Source of the DNA: Geodermatophilus telluris
GTDB lineage: Bacteria; Actinomycetota; Actinomycetes; Mycobacteriales; Geodermatophilaceae
Length of the DNA stretch: 64,000 nucleotides
Assembly: GCF_900102745.1 (NCBI RefSeq)
Contig: NZ_FMZF01000003.1
Span: 186,001 to 250,000, forward strand
Direction of reading: 5' to 3'
The stretch's first letter is position 1. Every line of letters begins with the position of its first letter. The translations under genes and the position numbers were made by a program. A model generated the notes under the pieces. That model was not told the DNA's origin, searched no databases, and saw only the letters and a list, made by a program, of their open reading frames with translations. Below are positions 26,559-35,544 of the stretch, one piece after another.

Positions 26559-26786
26559 TCACCCCGAGGGGCGCTTGAGCCAGAACTGCTCGAACCCCCA
26601 GGTGCCCGCCCCGCTGGAGTGGTAGCTGACCAGCTCCCAGCCCTCGCCCCCGAGCCGGTTGAGCACCGAGCTGGTGTCCCCCTGCTGCCGCTCGAGCCGG
26701 CCGCCGGGGAGCTTGACGCTCACCCCCGCCCGCTGCGACTCCGCGTCGTTGGCCGTGATGACCGAGGCGTACTCCCAGGTGGTCAC
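26559..26786 (-). CDS. DUF4177 domain-containing protein
   Basis: A 75-residue protein with the DUF4177 pattern: TTWEYASVITANDAES, an LNRLGGEGWELVSY core and a final WLKRPSG strand. DUF4177 proteins are small beta-rich domains of unknown function. GTG at 26786 was chosen over 26795 because TACGGT lies seven bases upstream, the leaderless pattern. It is followed, after the SOS box, by the small gene on the same strand, but the box suggests separate control. Confidence 0.8.
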   Translation of the reverse strand: MTTWEYASVITANDAESQRAGVSVKLPGGRLERQQGDTSSVLNRLGGEGWELVSYHSSGAGTWGFEQFWLKRPSG

Positions 26787-26822
26787 GCCGCCCACCGTAG
26801 CCGGGGCGGCCGCGGCGTCCGG

Positions 26823-27392
26823 TCAGCCGGGAGGGCCGACCCGCACCCACGGGCGGGTGATCCGCCGGGTGACCGGGTCGTAGGCGAACACGCTCCCGTG
26901 TCCCGGCTGGCCCAGCCGCCGGTCCGCGGGCACACCGAGCAGCGCGCACAGCAGCAGGGTGCCGACGCCGCCGTGGCAGACCAGCGCGACGTCGCCGTCG
27001 GCCCCGGCCACCGCCCGGCCGGCCGCGGCCACCACCCGCCGCTGCGCGTCGACGGCCCGCTCCCAGCCCCGGGCGCTCTCCTCCGGCCGGGCGAAGAAGG
27101 CCTCGGCGGCGGCGTCGAACTCCTCGGACGGCAGGAAGCCGGTGGCCGACCGGTCGGTGCCCCCGAGGCCCGCGTCCACGGCCACCGGCAGGCCCACGGT
27201 GGCCGCCAGCGCCGCCGCGGTCTGCACCGCCGTGCGCTCGGTGCCGGTCACCACCCGCCCCAGCCGCGGGACCCACGGCTGGGCGAGCAGGTGGCGCAAC
27301 CGCTCGCGGCCGGCCTCGGACAGGCCCCACTCCGGGACCGGCACCTGCGGCTCGACCCGGACCTCGGGGTGGGTGACGACGTGGACCAGCAC
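26823..27392 (-). CDS. Histidine phosphatase family protein
   Basis: A 189-residue phosphoglycerate-mutase-fold protein. The first catalytic segment reads VTHPEV where most members have RHGE, so the usual Arg is replaced by Thr and the Gly by Pro. The WGLSEAGRERL segment, the second-Arg strand VVTGTERTAVQTAAAL and the second histidine motif VALVCHGGVGTLL are present. The variant seems to be a subfamily trait, because the histidine and second half are conserved. GTG start with TAGGAG upstream. The substrate is unknown. Confidence 0.78.
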   Translation of the reverse strand: MLVHVVTHPEVRVEPQVPVPEWGLSEAGRERLRHLLAQPWVPRLGRVVTGTERTAVQTAAALAATVGLPVAVDAGLGGTDRSATGFLPSEEFDAAAEAFFARPEESARGWERAVDAQRRVVAAAGRAVAGADGDVALVCHGGVGTLLLCALLGVPADRRLGQPGHGSVFAYDPVTRRITRPWVRVGPPG

Positions 27393-27444
27393 GCCGCACT
27401 CCTACCGTGCCGGACCCCGCCGCGGCCTCACCCGCGGGAGGAGG

Positions 27445-28737
27445 TCAGCCGGAAGGGGTGAACAGCGCCACGCACTCGACGTGCGCGGTCATCGGGAAGG
27501 CGTCGAACCCGCGCAGCTGCGCCAGGCGGTACCCGGCGGCGGCGAACGCAGCGGTGTCGCGGCCGAGCGAGGCCGGGTCGCAGGCCACGTAGACCACCGC
27601 GCGCGCCCCGGTGCCGGCCAGCACCCGGCTCACCGCGGGCCCGGCACCGGCCCGCGGCGGGTCCAGGACGACGACGTCGGGCGCGCCCCCCAGCTCCTCG
27701 AGCAGCCCGGTGAGGCCCTCGGCGTCCACCTCGCCCTGCCAGACCTCGGCCTGCGGAAGGCCGGCGAGGTTGGCCTCGGCCGCCGCGCACGCCTCGGCGT
27801 CGGCCTCCACGCAGACCACCCGGCCGGCCTCCCCCACCGTGGGCGCCAGCGCCCCGCCGAACAGGCCGGCGCCGGCGTACAGGTCGAGCACGGTCTCCCC
27901 GGTGCGCACGCCGGCCGCCCGGGTCACCGCGGCCACCAGCGCGTCGGCCGCCGACTCGTGCACCTGCCAGAAGCCGGTGCCCTCGACCTCCCAGTCCCGG
28001 CCGCCGGCGCGCCGCCCGGCCCGCCCGGCCGGCGCGGCCGGCCCGTCCGCGCCCGGCCGCAGCACCCGGGTCGACGTCGGCACGCCGCGGCGGTCGAGCC
28101 GGGTGGTGGTGACCGCGCCGGCCGAGTCGACGGAGACGTCGACCGCCCCGGCGCCCGGCCACCGCCGGGCGAGCACCGCCCGCGCGGCGGGCTCCACGGT
28201 GATCGGGCAGTCCTCCAGCGGGACGACGTCGTGCGAGCGGTGCCGCCGCAGCCCCGGCACGCCGTCGCGGCCGACGGCGAAGCGGGCCCGCGACCGCCAG
28301 CGCAGCGGCCCGCCGGGCAGCGGCTCGACGGCGAGGTCGCGCAGCACCGGGTCGGCGGCGTCGAGCCCGCCGAGCCGGGTCAGCTGCTCCCGGACGACGT
28401 CGGCCTTGAGCCGCAGCTGCCCCTCGGGCGCGACGTGCTGCCAGTCGCAGCCGCCGCAGCGCCCGGGCCCGCTGTAGGGGCAGGGCCGCTCGACCCGGTC
28501 GGGCGCGGCCTCGAGCACCTCGACGGCGTCGGCGCGGCAGTAGCCGGGCTGGCGGTCCTCGGTGACCCGGGCGACGACCCGCTCCCCCGGCAGCGCGTGC
28601 CGGACGAACACCACCCGGCCCTCGGCGCGGGCCACGCAGTGCCCGCCGTGCGCCACCGGACCCACGGTCACGGTGAACTCCCGGCCCACCCAGCCCAGGC
28701 CCCGGTCCGGGGCCCCGCCGCGGCGCCGCTCAGCCAT
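27445..28737 (-). CDS. TRAM-domain RNA (uracil-5-)-methyltransferase (RumA/TrmA family)
   Basis: A 430-residue SAM-dependent methyltransferase of the TrmA/RumA group, which methylates C5 of uridine in rRNA or tRNA. The N-terminal TRAM domain is about residues 20-75. The Fe-S-like cysteine set is CPYSGPGRCGGCDW, the SAM motif is LDLYAGAGLFG, and DPPRAG is also present. The catalytic cysteine sits in YVACDPASLGRD. Its ATG overlaps the end of the permease gene at 28730, so the two are co-translated. The exact position modified cannot be inferred. Confidence 0.9.
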   Translation of the reverse strand: MAERRRGGAPDRGLGWVGREFTVTVGPVAHGGHCVARAEGRVVFVRHALPGERVVARVTEDRQPGYCRADAVEVLEAAPDRVERPCPYSGPGRCGGCDWQHVAPEGQLRLKADVVREQLTRLGGLDAADPVLRDLAVEPLPGGPLRWRSRARFAVGRDGVPGLRRHRSHDVVPLEDCPITVEPAARAVLARRWPGAGAVDVSVDSAGAVTTTRLDRRGVPTSTRVLRPGADGPAAPAGRAGRRAGGRDWEVEGTGFWQVHESAADALVAAVTRAAGVRTGETVLDLYAGAGLFGGALAPTVGEAGRVVCVEADAEACAAAEANLAGLPQAEVWQGEVDAEGLTGLLEELGGAPDVVVLDPPRAGAGPAVSRVLAGTGARAVVYVACDPASLGRDTAAFAAAGYRLAQLRGFDAFPMTAHVECVALFTPSG

Positions 28738-30772
28738 AGGGCGTCGCGTCGACGTGGTCGTCGGTCAGGCCGCGGCGCAGGTCGCCGGGCATCGGGCCCA
28801 GCCGCCGGTCGTCGTCGCCCCGGCCGACCGAGCTCTCCAGCTGCCACGGCACGGTGGTGATCATGACGCCGGGCTGGAACTGCAGCCGGGCGCGCAGCCG
28901 CAGCGCGCTCTGGTTGTGCAGCACGTTCTCCCACCAGTGGCCGACCACGTACTGCGGCACGAACACGATGACCAGCTCGCGCGGGCTCTGCCGGCGGATC
29001 GCCTTGACGTAGTCGACCACCGGGCGGGTGATCTCGCGGTAGGGCGACTCGAGCACGGTGAGCGGCACCGGGATGTCGTAGCGCTCCCAGTCCGACTGCA
29101 GCCCGCGGGTGTCGGCGTCGTCGACGTTGACCGTCAGCGCGGTGAGCACGTCCGGCCGGGTCGCCCGGGCGAAGGCCAGCGCCCGCAGCGTCGGCTTGTG
29201 CACCTTGGAGACCAGCACGATGGCGTGCACCTTGCTGGGCAGCAGGCGGGCGTCGCTGTCGGGCACCAGCTGCTCGGCGACGTGCGAGTAGTGCCGGTTG
29301 ATCGCCTTCATCAGCAGGAACAGGACCGGCATCACGAGGATCACCAGGTAGGCGCCGCGGGTGAACTTGGTGATCACGATGATCACCAGCACGACGGTGG
29401 TCAGCGTGCCGCCGATGGTGTTGATGACCTGGGAGCGGCGCATCCGCCGCTTCTCGGCGTCGTCGGTGGACAGCCGGATCTCCCGGTTCCAGTGCCGCAC
29501 CATGCCCCACTGGCCGATCGAGAAGCTGGTGAAGACCCCGACGATGTACATCTGGATCAGCCGGTTGGGGTCGGCCTGGAACGCGACGAGCAGCAGCGCG
29601 GCGAACCCGGCCAGCAGCAGGATGCCGTTGCTGTAGACGAGCTTGTCGCCGCGGGTGTGCAGCTGGCGGGGCAGGAAGCGGTCCTGCGCGAGCACCGAGC
29701 CCAGCAGCGGGAAGCCGTTGAAGGCGGTGTTGGCGGCCAGCACGAGCACCAGCGCGGTGACCGCCTGGATGTAGAAGAACCCGACCGACTGGGCCCCGCC
29801 GAAGGTGGCCGCGGCCAGCTGGGCGATGACGGTGCGCTGCGGGTCGGTCTGGCAGTCGCCGGGGAAGCCGACGAGGTCGCAGGTGTTCTCCGCGTACCGC
29901 ACCTCGCCGAGCAGGGCCAGCGCGGTGACGCCGGCGAACATCGTCGCGGCGATGCAGCCCATGAGCGCCAGCGTGGTGGCGGCGTTCCGCGACTTGGGCG
30001 GCTTGAAGGCGGGCACGCCGTTGGCGATCGCCTCGACCCCGGTGAGCGCGGTGCAGCCGGAGGCGAAGGCGCGCAGCGCGAAGAAGACCAGGGCCACCCC
30101 GCCCAGGCCGTCGTAGCCCGGCTCGGGGGCGATGGACCACCCGGCGCTCTCGGCGACGACGGGCGAGTCGGTGAGGAAGTCGCGGACCAGCCCGGTGACG
30201 ATCATGACCATGATCCCGGCGACGAACAGGTAGGTCGGGACGGCGAAGGTCTTGCCCGACTCCCGGACGCCGCGCAGGTTGGTGGCCGCGAGCAGCGCGA
30301 CGAGCCCGACGGCGATGAGCACGCGGTGCTGGTTGAGCACGGGGAACGCGGAGATGATGTTGTCGGTGCCGGCCGAGACCGAGACGGCGACGGTGAGCAC
30401 GTAGTCGACCAGCAGCGCGCTGGCCACCGTGAGCCCGGCGAACTGCCCGTGGTTCTTCATCGCGACCTCGTAGTCGCCGCCGCCCGAGGGGTAGGCGTGC
30501 ACCACCTGCCGGTAGGACAGCACCACCGTGGCCAGCAGCAGCACGACCACGACGGCCAGCCACGGCGCGAGGAAGAGGAACGCGGTGCCGGCGAGGGTCA
30601 GCACGATGAGGATCTCCTGGGTGGCGTAGGCCACCGAGGAGAGCGGGTCGCTGGCGAAGATGGGCAGCGCCAGCGACTTGGGCAGCAGCGACTCACCGGC
30701 CCGGTCGCTGCGGACCGGGCGGCCCAGGACGAGGCGCTTGGGGAGTTGTCCGAGGTCGGACAGGCGGGGCAC
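28730..30772 (-). CDS. APC superfamily permease, KimA-like (probable potassium importer)
   Basis: A 680-residue membrane protein with about twelve helices (residues about 35-460) and a cytoplasmic domain of about 210 residues. The start LGRPVRSDRAGESLLPKSLA, then FASDPLSSVAYATQEIL, resembles Bacillus KimA (YdaO), a potassium importer with a USP-like cytoplasmic domain. Divergence from two TrkA-type potassium regulators supports this; amino-acid transport is the conservative alternative. The GTG at 30772 is seven bases after TACCAT, the leaderless pattern. No ydaO-type riboswitch is visible. Confidence 0.78.
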   Translation of the reverse strand: MPRLSDLGQLPKRLVLGRPVRSDRAGESLLPKSLALPIFASDPLSSVAYATQEILIVLTLAGTAFLFLAPWLAVVVVLLLATVVLSYRQVVHAYPSGGGDYEVAMKNHGQFAGLTVASALLVDYVLTVAVSVSAGTDNIISAFPVLNQHRVLIAVGLVALLAATNLRGVRESGKTFAVPTYLFVAGIMVMIVTGLVRDFLTDSPVVAESAGWSIAPEPGYDGLGGVALVFFALRAFASGCTALTGVEAIANGVPAFKPPKSRNAATTLALMGCIAATMFAGVTALALLGEVRYAENTCDLVGFPGDCQTDPQRTVIAQLAAATFGGAQSVGFFYIQAVTALVLVLAANTAFNGFPLLGSVLAQDRFLPRQLHTRGDKLVYSNGILLLAGFAALLLVAFQADPNRLIQMYIVGVFTSFSIGQWGMVRHWNREIRLSTDDAEKRRMRRSQVINTIGGTLTTVVLVIIVITKFTRGAYLVILVMPVLFLLMKAINRHYSHVAEQLVPDSDARLLPSKVHAIVLVSKVHKPTLRALAFARATRPDVLTALTVNVDDADTRGLQSDWERYDIPVPLTVLESPYREITRPVVDYVKAIRRQSPRELVIVFVPQYVVGHWWENVLHNQSALRLRARLQFQPGVMITTVPWQLESSVGRGDDDRRLGPMPGDLRRGLTDDHVDATPYG

Positions 30773-30937
30773 GGCGGCGATGGTACGGACGCCGGGGACC
30801 CGTCGCCGCCTCCTGCGAGCGGGTCCTCCCCCCGGGTGTGGCGTCCGGCACGCGCCCCGGACCCGGGCCGCGCGGGTGTAGCTTCGCGCCCGGTACGCGG
30901 GCCGCCGGCGCCCGCGCGGACGACTCGGGAGGGGCAC

Positions 30938-31603
30938 GTGCACGTGGTCGTCATGGGCTGCGGCCGTGTCGGCTCGGAGATCGCCCGGCGGCTGGAGCGG
31001 ATCGGCCACAGCGTCGCGGTCATCGACCAGGACCCCGAGGCCTTCCGCCGGCTGGGCCCGGAGTTCACCGGCCGCCAGGTCACCGGCCTGGGCTTCGACC
31101 GGCAGACGCTGCTCGACGCCGGCATCGACTCCGCGGGCGCCTTCGCCGCGGTGAGCAGCGGCGACAACTCCAACATCATCAGCGCCCGGGTGGCGCGGGA
31201 GACCTTCGGCGTCCAGCACGTCGTGGCGCGGATCTACGACTCCAAGCGCGCCGAGGTCTTCGAGCGGATGGGCATCCCCAGCGTGGCCACCGTGCCCTGG
31301 ACGGTGAACCGGCTGCTGCGGGAGCTGCTGTCGGTCAAGGTCAGCGAGCTCTGGCGCGAGCCCACCGGCCGGGTGCTGCTGATGCGGGTGACCGTCACCG
31401 ACGGCTGGGTGGGCCGCAAGCTCGCCGAGCTCGAGGCCGCCTCCGGCGCCCGGGCGGCCTGGCTGGTCCGCTTCGGTGAGGCCCAGCTGCCGTCGGCCTC
31501 CACCGTGCTGCAGGACGGCGACCAGCTCGTCGTCGCGGCCACCGACGAGATCTCCGACCGGGTGCACGCCACGGTCGAGCACCCCGAGGGGAGGCGCGCC
31601 TGA
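30938..31603 (+). CDS. TrkA family potassium uptake protein (first copy)
   Basis: A 221-residue TrkA/KTN protein. The NAD-binding Rossmann motif MGCGRVGSEIARRL is at the N-terminus, with VIDQDPEAF after the second strand, and an RCK_C domain lies at about residues 135-215. Such proteins bind NAD(H) and gate or regulate K+ transporters. GTG start with GGGAGGGG. Its stop shares a base with the next start (TGATG), so the two TrkA copies are coupled. They sit divergent from the KimA-like permease, an arrangement resembling ceoB-ceoC. Confidence 0.87.
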   Translation: MHVVVMGCGRVGSEIARRLERIGHSVAVIDQDPEAFRRLGPEFTGRQVTGLGFDRQTLLDAGIDSAGAFAAVSSGDNSNIISARVARETFGVQHVVARIYDSKRAEVFERMGIPSVATVPWTVNRLLRELLSVKVSELWREPTGRVLLMRVTVTDGWVGRKLAELEAASGARAAWLVRFGEAQLPSASTVLQDGDQLVVAATDEISDRVHATVEHPEGRRA

Positions 31604-32271
31604 TGCGCGTGGCCATCGTCGGCGCCGGCGCGGTCGGCCGCTCGATCGCCGGTGAGCTGCTCAACAACGGGCACACCGTGATGCTCATCGAGAAGGACGG
31701 CCGCAAGGTGCGCACCCGCGCGGTGCCCGGCGCCGAGTGGGTGCAGGCCGACGCGTGCGAGGTGTCCTCCCTCGAGGAGGCGCAGCTGGCCACCTGCGAC
31801 GTCGTGGTGGCCGCCACCGGCGACGACAAGGCCAACCTGGTCGTCTCGCTGCTGGCCAAGACCGAGTTCGCGGTCAACCGCGTCGTCGCCCGGGTCAAGG
31901 ACCCGCGCAACGAGTGGCTCTACACCGAGGCCTGGGGCGTCGACGTCGCCGTCTCCACCCCGCGGGTGCTCGCCGCGCTGGTCGAGGAGGCGGTGACCGT
32001 GGGCGACGTCGTCCGGCTGATGAGCTTCCGCAAGGGCGCGGCGAACCTGGTCGAGATCACCCTCGCCGAGGACACCCCGTGGGCCGGCCGGCCGCTGCGC
32101 GACGTGCCGCTGCCGCGGGAGACCGTGCTGACGGCGCTGCTGCGCGGCGACCGGGTGATCACGCCCTCGCCCGACGAGCCGCTCGAGGTCGGCGACGAGC
32201 TGCTGTTCGTCACCCACGCCGACGTCGAGGAGCAGCTGCAGCAGGTGCTCTCCCCCGCCGGCGTCCTCTGA
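31603..32271 (+). CDS. TrkA family potassium uptake protein (second copy)
   Basis: A 222-residue paralogue of the preceding protein. The N-terminal Rossmann motif is VGAGAVGRSIAGEL with VMLIEKDGRKV, and the RCK_C domain is C-terminal (DTPWAGRPLRDVPLP to GDELLFVTHADVEEQL). Two TrkA proteins may form a heteromeric ring on the transporter. It overlaps the first copy by one base and ends three bases before the convergent DUF3159 gene. Confidence 0.87.
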   Translation: MRVAIVGAGAVGRSIAGELLNNGHTVMLIEKDGRKVRTRAVPGAEWVQADACEVSSLEEAQLATCDVVVAATGDDKANLVVSLLAKTEFAVNRVVARVKDPRNEWLYTEAWGVDVAVSTPRVLAALVEEAVTVGDVVRLMSFRKGAANLVEITLAEDTPWAGRPLRDVPLPRETVLTALLRGDRVITPSPDEPLEVGDELLFVTHADVEEQLQQVLSPAGVL

Positions 32272-32274
32272 ACG

Positions 32275-33114
32275 TCAGTCCGGCGGCGTGGCCGGGTCGG
32301 CCTCGACCCGGTGCCGGTGCAGCCGGGCGACCACCCACAGCGTGACCGCCAGCGCGGCCGCGGTCACCGGCAGCCCGAGCACCAGCGAGGCGACCCCGAG
32401 CAGGCCCTCCTCGTTGGCCAGGTACAGCGGCGTCTGCACCGCCACGCGCAGCAGGAACGTGACCGCCCACATCACCGTGAGCCAGCCGTAGGCGCGCACC
32501 ACGCGCGGGTCGTCGCGCCAGTGCCGCTCGGGCTCCGGGTCCACCCGGCGGCCGTCCGGGGCGGGCTCCGGCGGCGGCCGGTGGTGCAGCCGGGCGCGGG
32601 CGGTGTCCACCCGCCGCCGCAGCCCGGGCAGCGAGTGCGCGGCCATGGACCCCAGGTGGCTGGGTGCCAGGAACTCGGCGAGGACGCCGACCAGCGGCCA
32701 GCGCAGCGGCACCGACCCGAGCAGCACCACGCCGATGACGGCGTTGCGGATGATCCCCGGGACGAAGTAGTTGCGCGCCTGCCCGGACGCCGCGGCGATG
32801 GCCACCGCGACGGCGACGCCGAACAGGCCGCTGAACGCCTGCTGCAGGCTCTCCCGCCGGGCCAGCCGGAACACCACGACGAGCACGGCGACGCCCAGGG
32901 CGCTCCAGATGCCGGTGCGCAGGCCGCCGACGGCGTTGGCGACGATGAACGCGATCGTCGGCAGGGAGGCGTCGACCATCCCGCGCCAGCCGCCGAGCTG
33001 GTCGAGGACCATGTGCCGGTCGAAGGTGAGCGGCCGGGCGTCGGCCTCGGGCGCGCCGTGCGGTGCTGCTCCCCCCGGGTCGTGCCGGCCGTCGTCGTCG
33101 GCCGCCGGCGTCAC
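32275..33114 (-). CDS. DUF3159 domain membrane protein
   Basis: A 279-residue protein with five or six hydrophobic helices and a polar loop in the middle (residues about 165-205). The conserved start of the domain, HMVLDQLGGWRGMVDASLPT, and the FVPGIIRNAVIGVVLLGSV block identify the actinobacterial DUF3159 family, of unknown function. The GTG at 33114 overlaps the stop of the OB-fold gene in GTGA, so it is the last gene of the dut operon. Confidence 0.85.
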   Translation of the reverse strand: MTPAADDDGRHDPGGAAPHGAPEADARPLTFDRHMVLDQLGGWRGMVDASLPTIAFIVANAVGGLRTGIWSALGVAVLVVVFRLARRESLQQAFSGLFGVAVAVAIAAASGQARNYFVPGIIRNAVIGVVLLGSVPLRWPLVGVLAEFLAPSHLGSMAAHSLPGLRRRVDTARARLHHRPPPEPAPDGRRVDPEPERHWRDDPRVVRAYGWLTVMWAVTFLLRVAVQTPLYLANEEGLLGVASLVLGLPVTAAALAVTLWVVARLHRHRVEADPATPPD

Positions 33115-33488
33115 CCCGCGCTCAGCTCGTACCAGGGGTTGTAGATGACCTTGCGGCCCTCGAAGTTGCCGAACCGGCCGCGCGCGGTGAGCGTGCGCCC
33201 CGGCTCGATGCCGGGGATGCGGCGGCGGCCGAGCCACACCAGGGTGACCGAGCCAGAGCCGTCGAACAGCTCGGCCTCGAGGGTCGGCACCGTCTCGCGC
33301 GGGGTGTAGACCACCGACCTCAGCCGCCCGGTGACCGTGACCACCTCGCCCCTGCGGCACGCGCTCACCGGCTCGCAGCCGGCGCGGTCGGCCTCGGCGC
33401 GCAGCTCCTGCGCGTCGATGGTGGAGTCGTCGGCGGTCAGCCGCTGCAGGGTGCGCGAGAGCCAGCCGCCGGGACGCGTCTGTGTCAC
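33111..33488 (-). CDS. OB-fold nucleic acid binding domain protein
   Basis: A 125-residue protein. After a helical lead (SRTLQRLTADDSTIDAQEL) it carries an OB-fold: EVVTVTGRLRSVVYTP, LEAELFDGSGSVTLVWLG and RTLTARGRFGNFEGRKVIYN, close to RecG-like wedge domains. It may bind single-stranded DNA or RNA. The GTG at 33488 overlaps the hydrolase stop in GTGA and also lies six bases after TACCCT, so it may have its own leaderless transcript. Its role in the operon is not known. Confidence 0.83.
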   Translation of the reverse strand: MTQTRPGGWLSRTLQRLTADDSTIDAQELRAEADRAGCEPVSACRRGEVVTVTGRLRSVVYTPRETVPTLEAELFDGSGSVTLVWLGRRRIPGIEPGRTLTARGRFGNFEGRKVIYNPWYELSAG

Positions 33489-34282
33489 GCCCCCAGGGTA
33501 GTGCTGCCCCCGCGGCCGGTGCGGCGCCGCCCGAGCCACTCCCTCGCCCGGGCCCACTGCTCACCCGAGGGGTCGATCGGCTCCATGTGCCCGCCGGGGA
33601 CGGGCAGCACCGTGACCCGGTCCCCGGCCGCGCCCGCGGCCGCGGCGTACCGCTGCGACTGCTCGAGCGGGACGACGTCGTCCGCGGTGCCGTGCACGCA
33701 GAGCACGTCCGCGCCGGTGGGCAGCAGCCGCACCGGGTCGGCGGCGGCGTAGCGGGCGGGCACCTCGCCCGGCTCGCCGCCGAGGAACTCCTGCGTCGCC
33801 CCGCTGCCCAGTCCCTGTTCGGCGGCGCGGACCAGGTCCAGGACGCCGGCCTGCAGCACCACTGCGGTCACCCGCACCCGCGGGCCGGCGCCCGGGGCGC
33901 CCGCGGGCAGCCGGGCCCGCCCGGCGGCCCACGCGGCGAGGTGGCCGCCCGCGGAGTGCCCGACGACGGCGACCTCGGTCAGGTCGAGGCGGGCCGCGTC
34001 CTCCAGGTCCGGCAGCGCTTCGAGCGCCGCGGCGACGTCCTCGAGGGTGGCCGGCCAGCCGCCGCCGGCACCGACCCGGCGGTACTCGACCGCCACGGCC
34101 GCCCAGCCGGCGGCGGCGAGGTCGGCGGCGAGGGGACGGGCCAGCTCGACGCCGCGGGCGGCGCGCCAGAAGCCGCCGTGCAGCACGACCGCCACGGGTG
34201 CGGGACCGTCGCCCGCCGGGAGGGTGAGCTCGAGGAACTGGTCGGGGTGCCCGCCGTACGCGGCGGGGACGGGGATGCTCAC
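33485..34282 (-). CDS. Alpha/beta hydrolase (BD-FAE/esterase-like)
   Basis: A 265-residue hydrolase. The oxyanion motif is VVLHGGFWRAARG, the nucleophile serine is in VGHSAGGHLAAW, the acid lies in LCVHGTADDVVP and the histidine in PVPGGHMEPID. Size and HGGxW pattern suggest a carboxylesterase or kynurenine-formamidase-like enzyme. It is joined by GTGA overlaps both to DUF3710 upstream and to the OB-fold gene downstream. The substrate is unknown. Confidence 0.85.
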   Translation of the reverse strand: MSIPVPAAYGGHPDQFLELTLPAGDGPAPVAVVLHGGFWRAARGVELARPLAADLAAAGWAAVAVEYRRVGAGGGWPATLEDVAAALEALPDLEDAARLDLTEVAVVGHSAGGHLAAWAAGRARLPAGAPGAGPRVRVTAVVLQAGVLDLVRAAEQGLGSGATQEFLGGEPGEVPARYAAADPVRLLPTGADVLCVHGTADDVVPLEQSQRYAAAAGAAGDRVTVLPVPGGHMEPIDPSGEQWARAREWLGRRRTGRGGSTTLGA

Positions 34283-35037
34283 CCGGCCGGCTCGGGCGGG
34301 GCGGCGTGCCGGCCCCCGGGCCGCTGCGGCGCGGCGGCCGGCGGCGGGGCGGCGCCGGGCCGGCCGGCCTGCTGCTGGCGGGCGAGCTGGGCGGCGGCCT
34401 GCGGGGGCAGGGACAGCGGCAGCTGCTCGCGCACCGGCATGGGCTCGGTGCCGCGGACGACGACGACCTTGCGGAACACGTCCTCGAGGACCGCCGCGGC
34501 CTCCGGGCTCTCGGCGGCCGGGCCGCTGATCATCCCGCGGAGGAACCAGCGCGGGCCGTCGACGCCGACGAAGCGGGCGGCGCGGCGGACCGGCTGGGGC
34601 GGCGGTCCCCCGGGCTGCGCCGGCGGGGTGACCACGATGCTGCCGGCGAGCTCGGTGCCGAAGGGGCCGTCGACCTCCTGCAGCCGGGCACCCTGGCCGG
34701 ACGCGCCGCGGGCGAGGTCGGCGCGGACGTCGTCCCAGATGCCGGCGGCCCGCGGCGCGGCGAAGGCCGAGACCTGCAGCAGCGAGTCGCCGTAGCGCAG
34801 CGTCGCGCCGATGACCTTCTGCTGCTGGTTGACGTCGACCCGCAGCTCCGTGCCGGGGACGGCGGGCAGCCGCAGCGAGCCGAGGTCGACACGGGCGGTG
34901 CCGTCCTCGGGGGCGTCGGCGGCGTCGTAGGGGCCGGTGGTCTCGGCGACCTCGCGCTCGCGGTGCTGCGGCTCGGGCGGGACGCCGCGCTCGCGCAGGC
35001 TGCGGTCGATCCGGTTGCGCCGTCGTCCGAAGGGCAT
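34279..35037 (-). CDS. DUF3710 domain-containing protein
   Basis: A 252-residue soluble protein of the actinobacterial DUF3710 family, usually next to dut. The domain has RVDLGSLRLPAVPGTELRV, SLLQVSAFAAPRAAGIWDDV and a GPRWFLRGMISGPAA block. The C-terminal tail is rich in Pro, Gln and Ala. The ATG has AGGAGG at eight bases, one of the best ribosome binding sites in the region. It begins one base after the dut stop. The function is unknown. Confidence 0.87.
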   Translation of the reverse strand: MPFGRRRNRIDRSLRERGVPPEPQHREREVAETTGPYDAADAPEDGTARVDLGSLRLPAVPGTELRVDVNQQQKVIGATLRYGDSLLQVSAFAAPRAAGIWDDVRADLARGASGQGARLQEVDGPFGTELAGSIVVTPPAQPGGPPPQPVRRAARFVGVDGPRWFLRGMISGPAAESPEAAAVLEDVFRKVVVVRGTEPMPVREQLPLSLPPQAAAQLARQQQAGRPGAAPPPAAAPQRPGGRHAAPPEPAG

Positions 35038-35038
35038 C

Positions 35039-35494
35039 TCAGGCCTCCTGTCCCGCACCGGTGGACCCGTGCCCGGCCTCGCCGCGGGCGCTCTCCGGCA
35101 GTTCCTCGACGGGGACGAAGCGGGCCCGCACCACCGGCTGCACCACGAGCTGGGCGACCCGGTCGCCGCGGCGCAGCGTGACCGGGGTGGCCGGGTCGAG
35201 GTTCACCAGGTTGACCTTGATCTCCCCGCGGTAGCCGGCGTCGATGGTGCCGGGCGCGTTGACCACGCTGACCCCGTGCCGGGCGGCCAGACCCGAGCGC
35301 GGGTGCACGAACCCGGCGTAGCCCTCGGGGATGGCCACCGCCACGCCGGTGCCCACCAGCGCGCGCTGCAGCGGGGCGAGCTCGACGTCCTCGGTGACGG
35401 TCAGGTCGGCGCCGGCGTCGCCCGGCAGCGCGTAGCGCGGGGGCGCCGCCCCCGCCGCGGTGAGCCGGACGGGGACGTCGAGGGGGTCGACCAC
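35039..35494 (-). CDS. dut: dUTP diphosphatase (dUTPase)
   Basis: A 151-residue trimeric dUTPase that hydrolyses dUTP to dUMP, keeping uracil out of DNA. The five motifs are [31 protein letters not shown] (uracil and sugar binding), [10 protein letters not shown] and [10 protein letters not shown] near the C-terminus. The GTG at 35494 is seven bases after TAGGGT, indicating a leaderless transcript. It starts the dut - DUF3710 - hydrolase - OB-fold - DUF3159 operon, in which the later genes overlap by four bases. Confidence 0.95.
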   Translation of the reverse strand: MVDPLDVPVRLTAAGAAPPRYALPGDAGADLTVTEDVELAPLQRALVGTGVAVAIPEGYAGFVHPRSGLAARHGVSVVNAPGTIDAGYRGEIKVNLVNLDPATPVTLRRGDRVAQLVVQPVVRARFVPVEELPESARGEAGHGSTGAGQEA

Positions 35495-35544
35495 GACGGC
35501 GACCCTAACGGCGCCGACGGGGGTCCGGCCGACCGGCCGCGGGC

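Noticed and set aside
30773-30937. c-di-AMP (ydaO) riboswitch upstream of the KimA-like gene
   Set aside because: The gap is short, the start looks leaderless, and no ydaO consensus blocks are seen.
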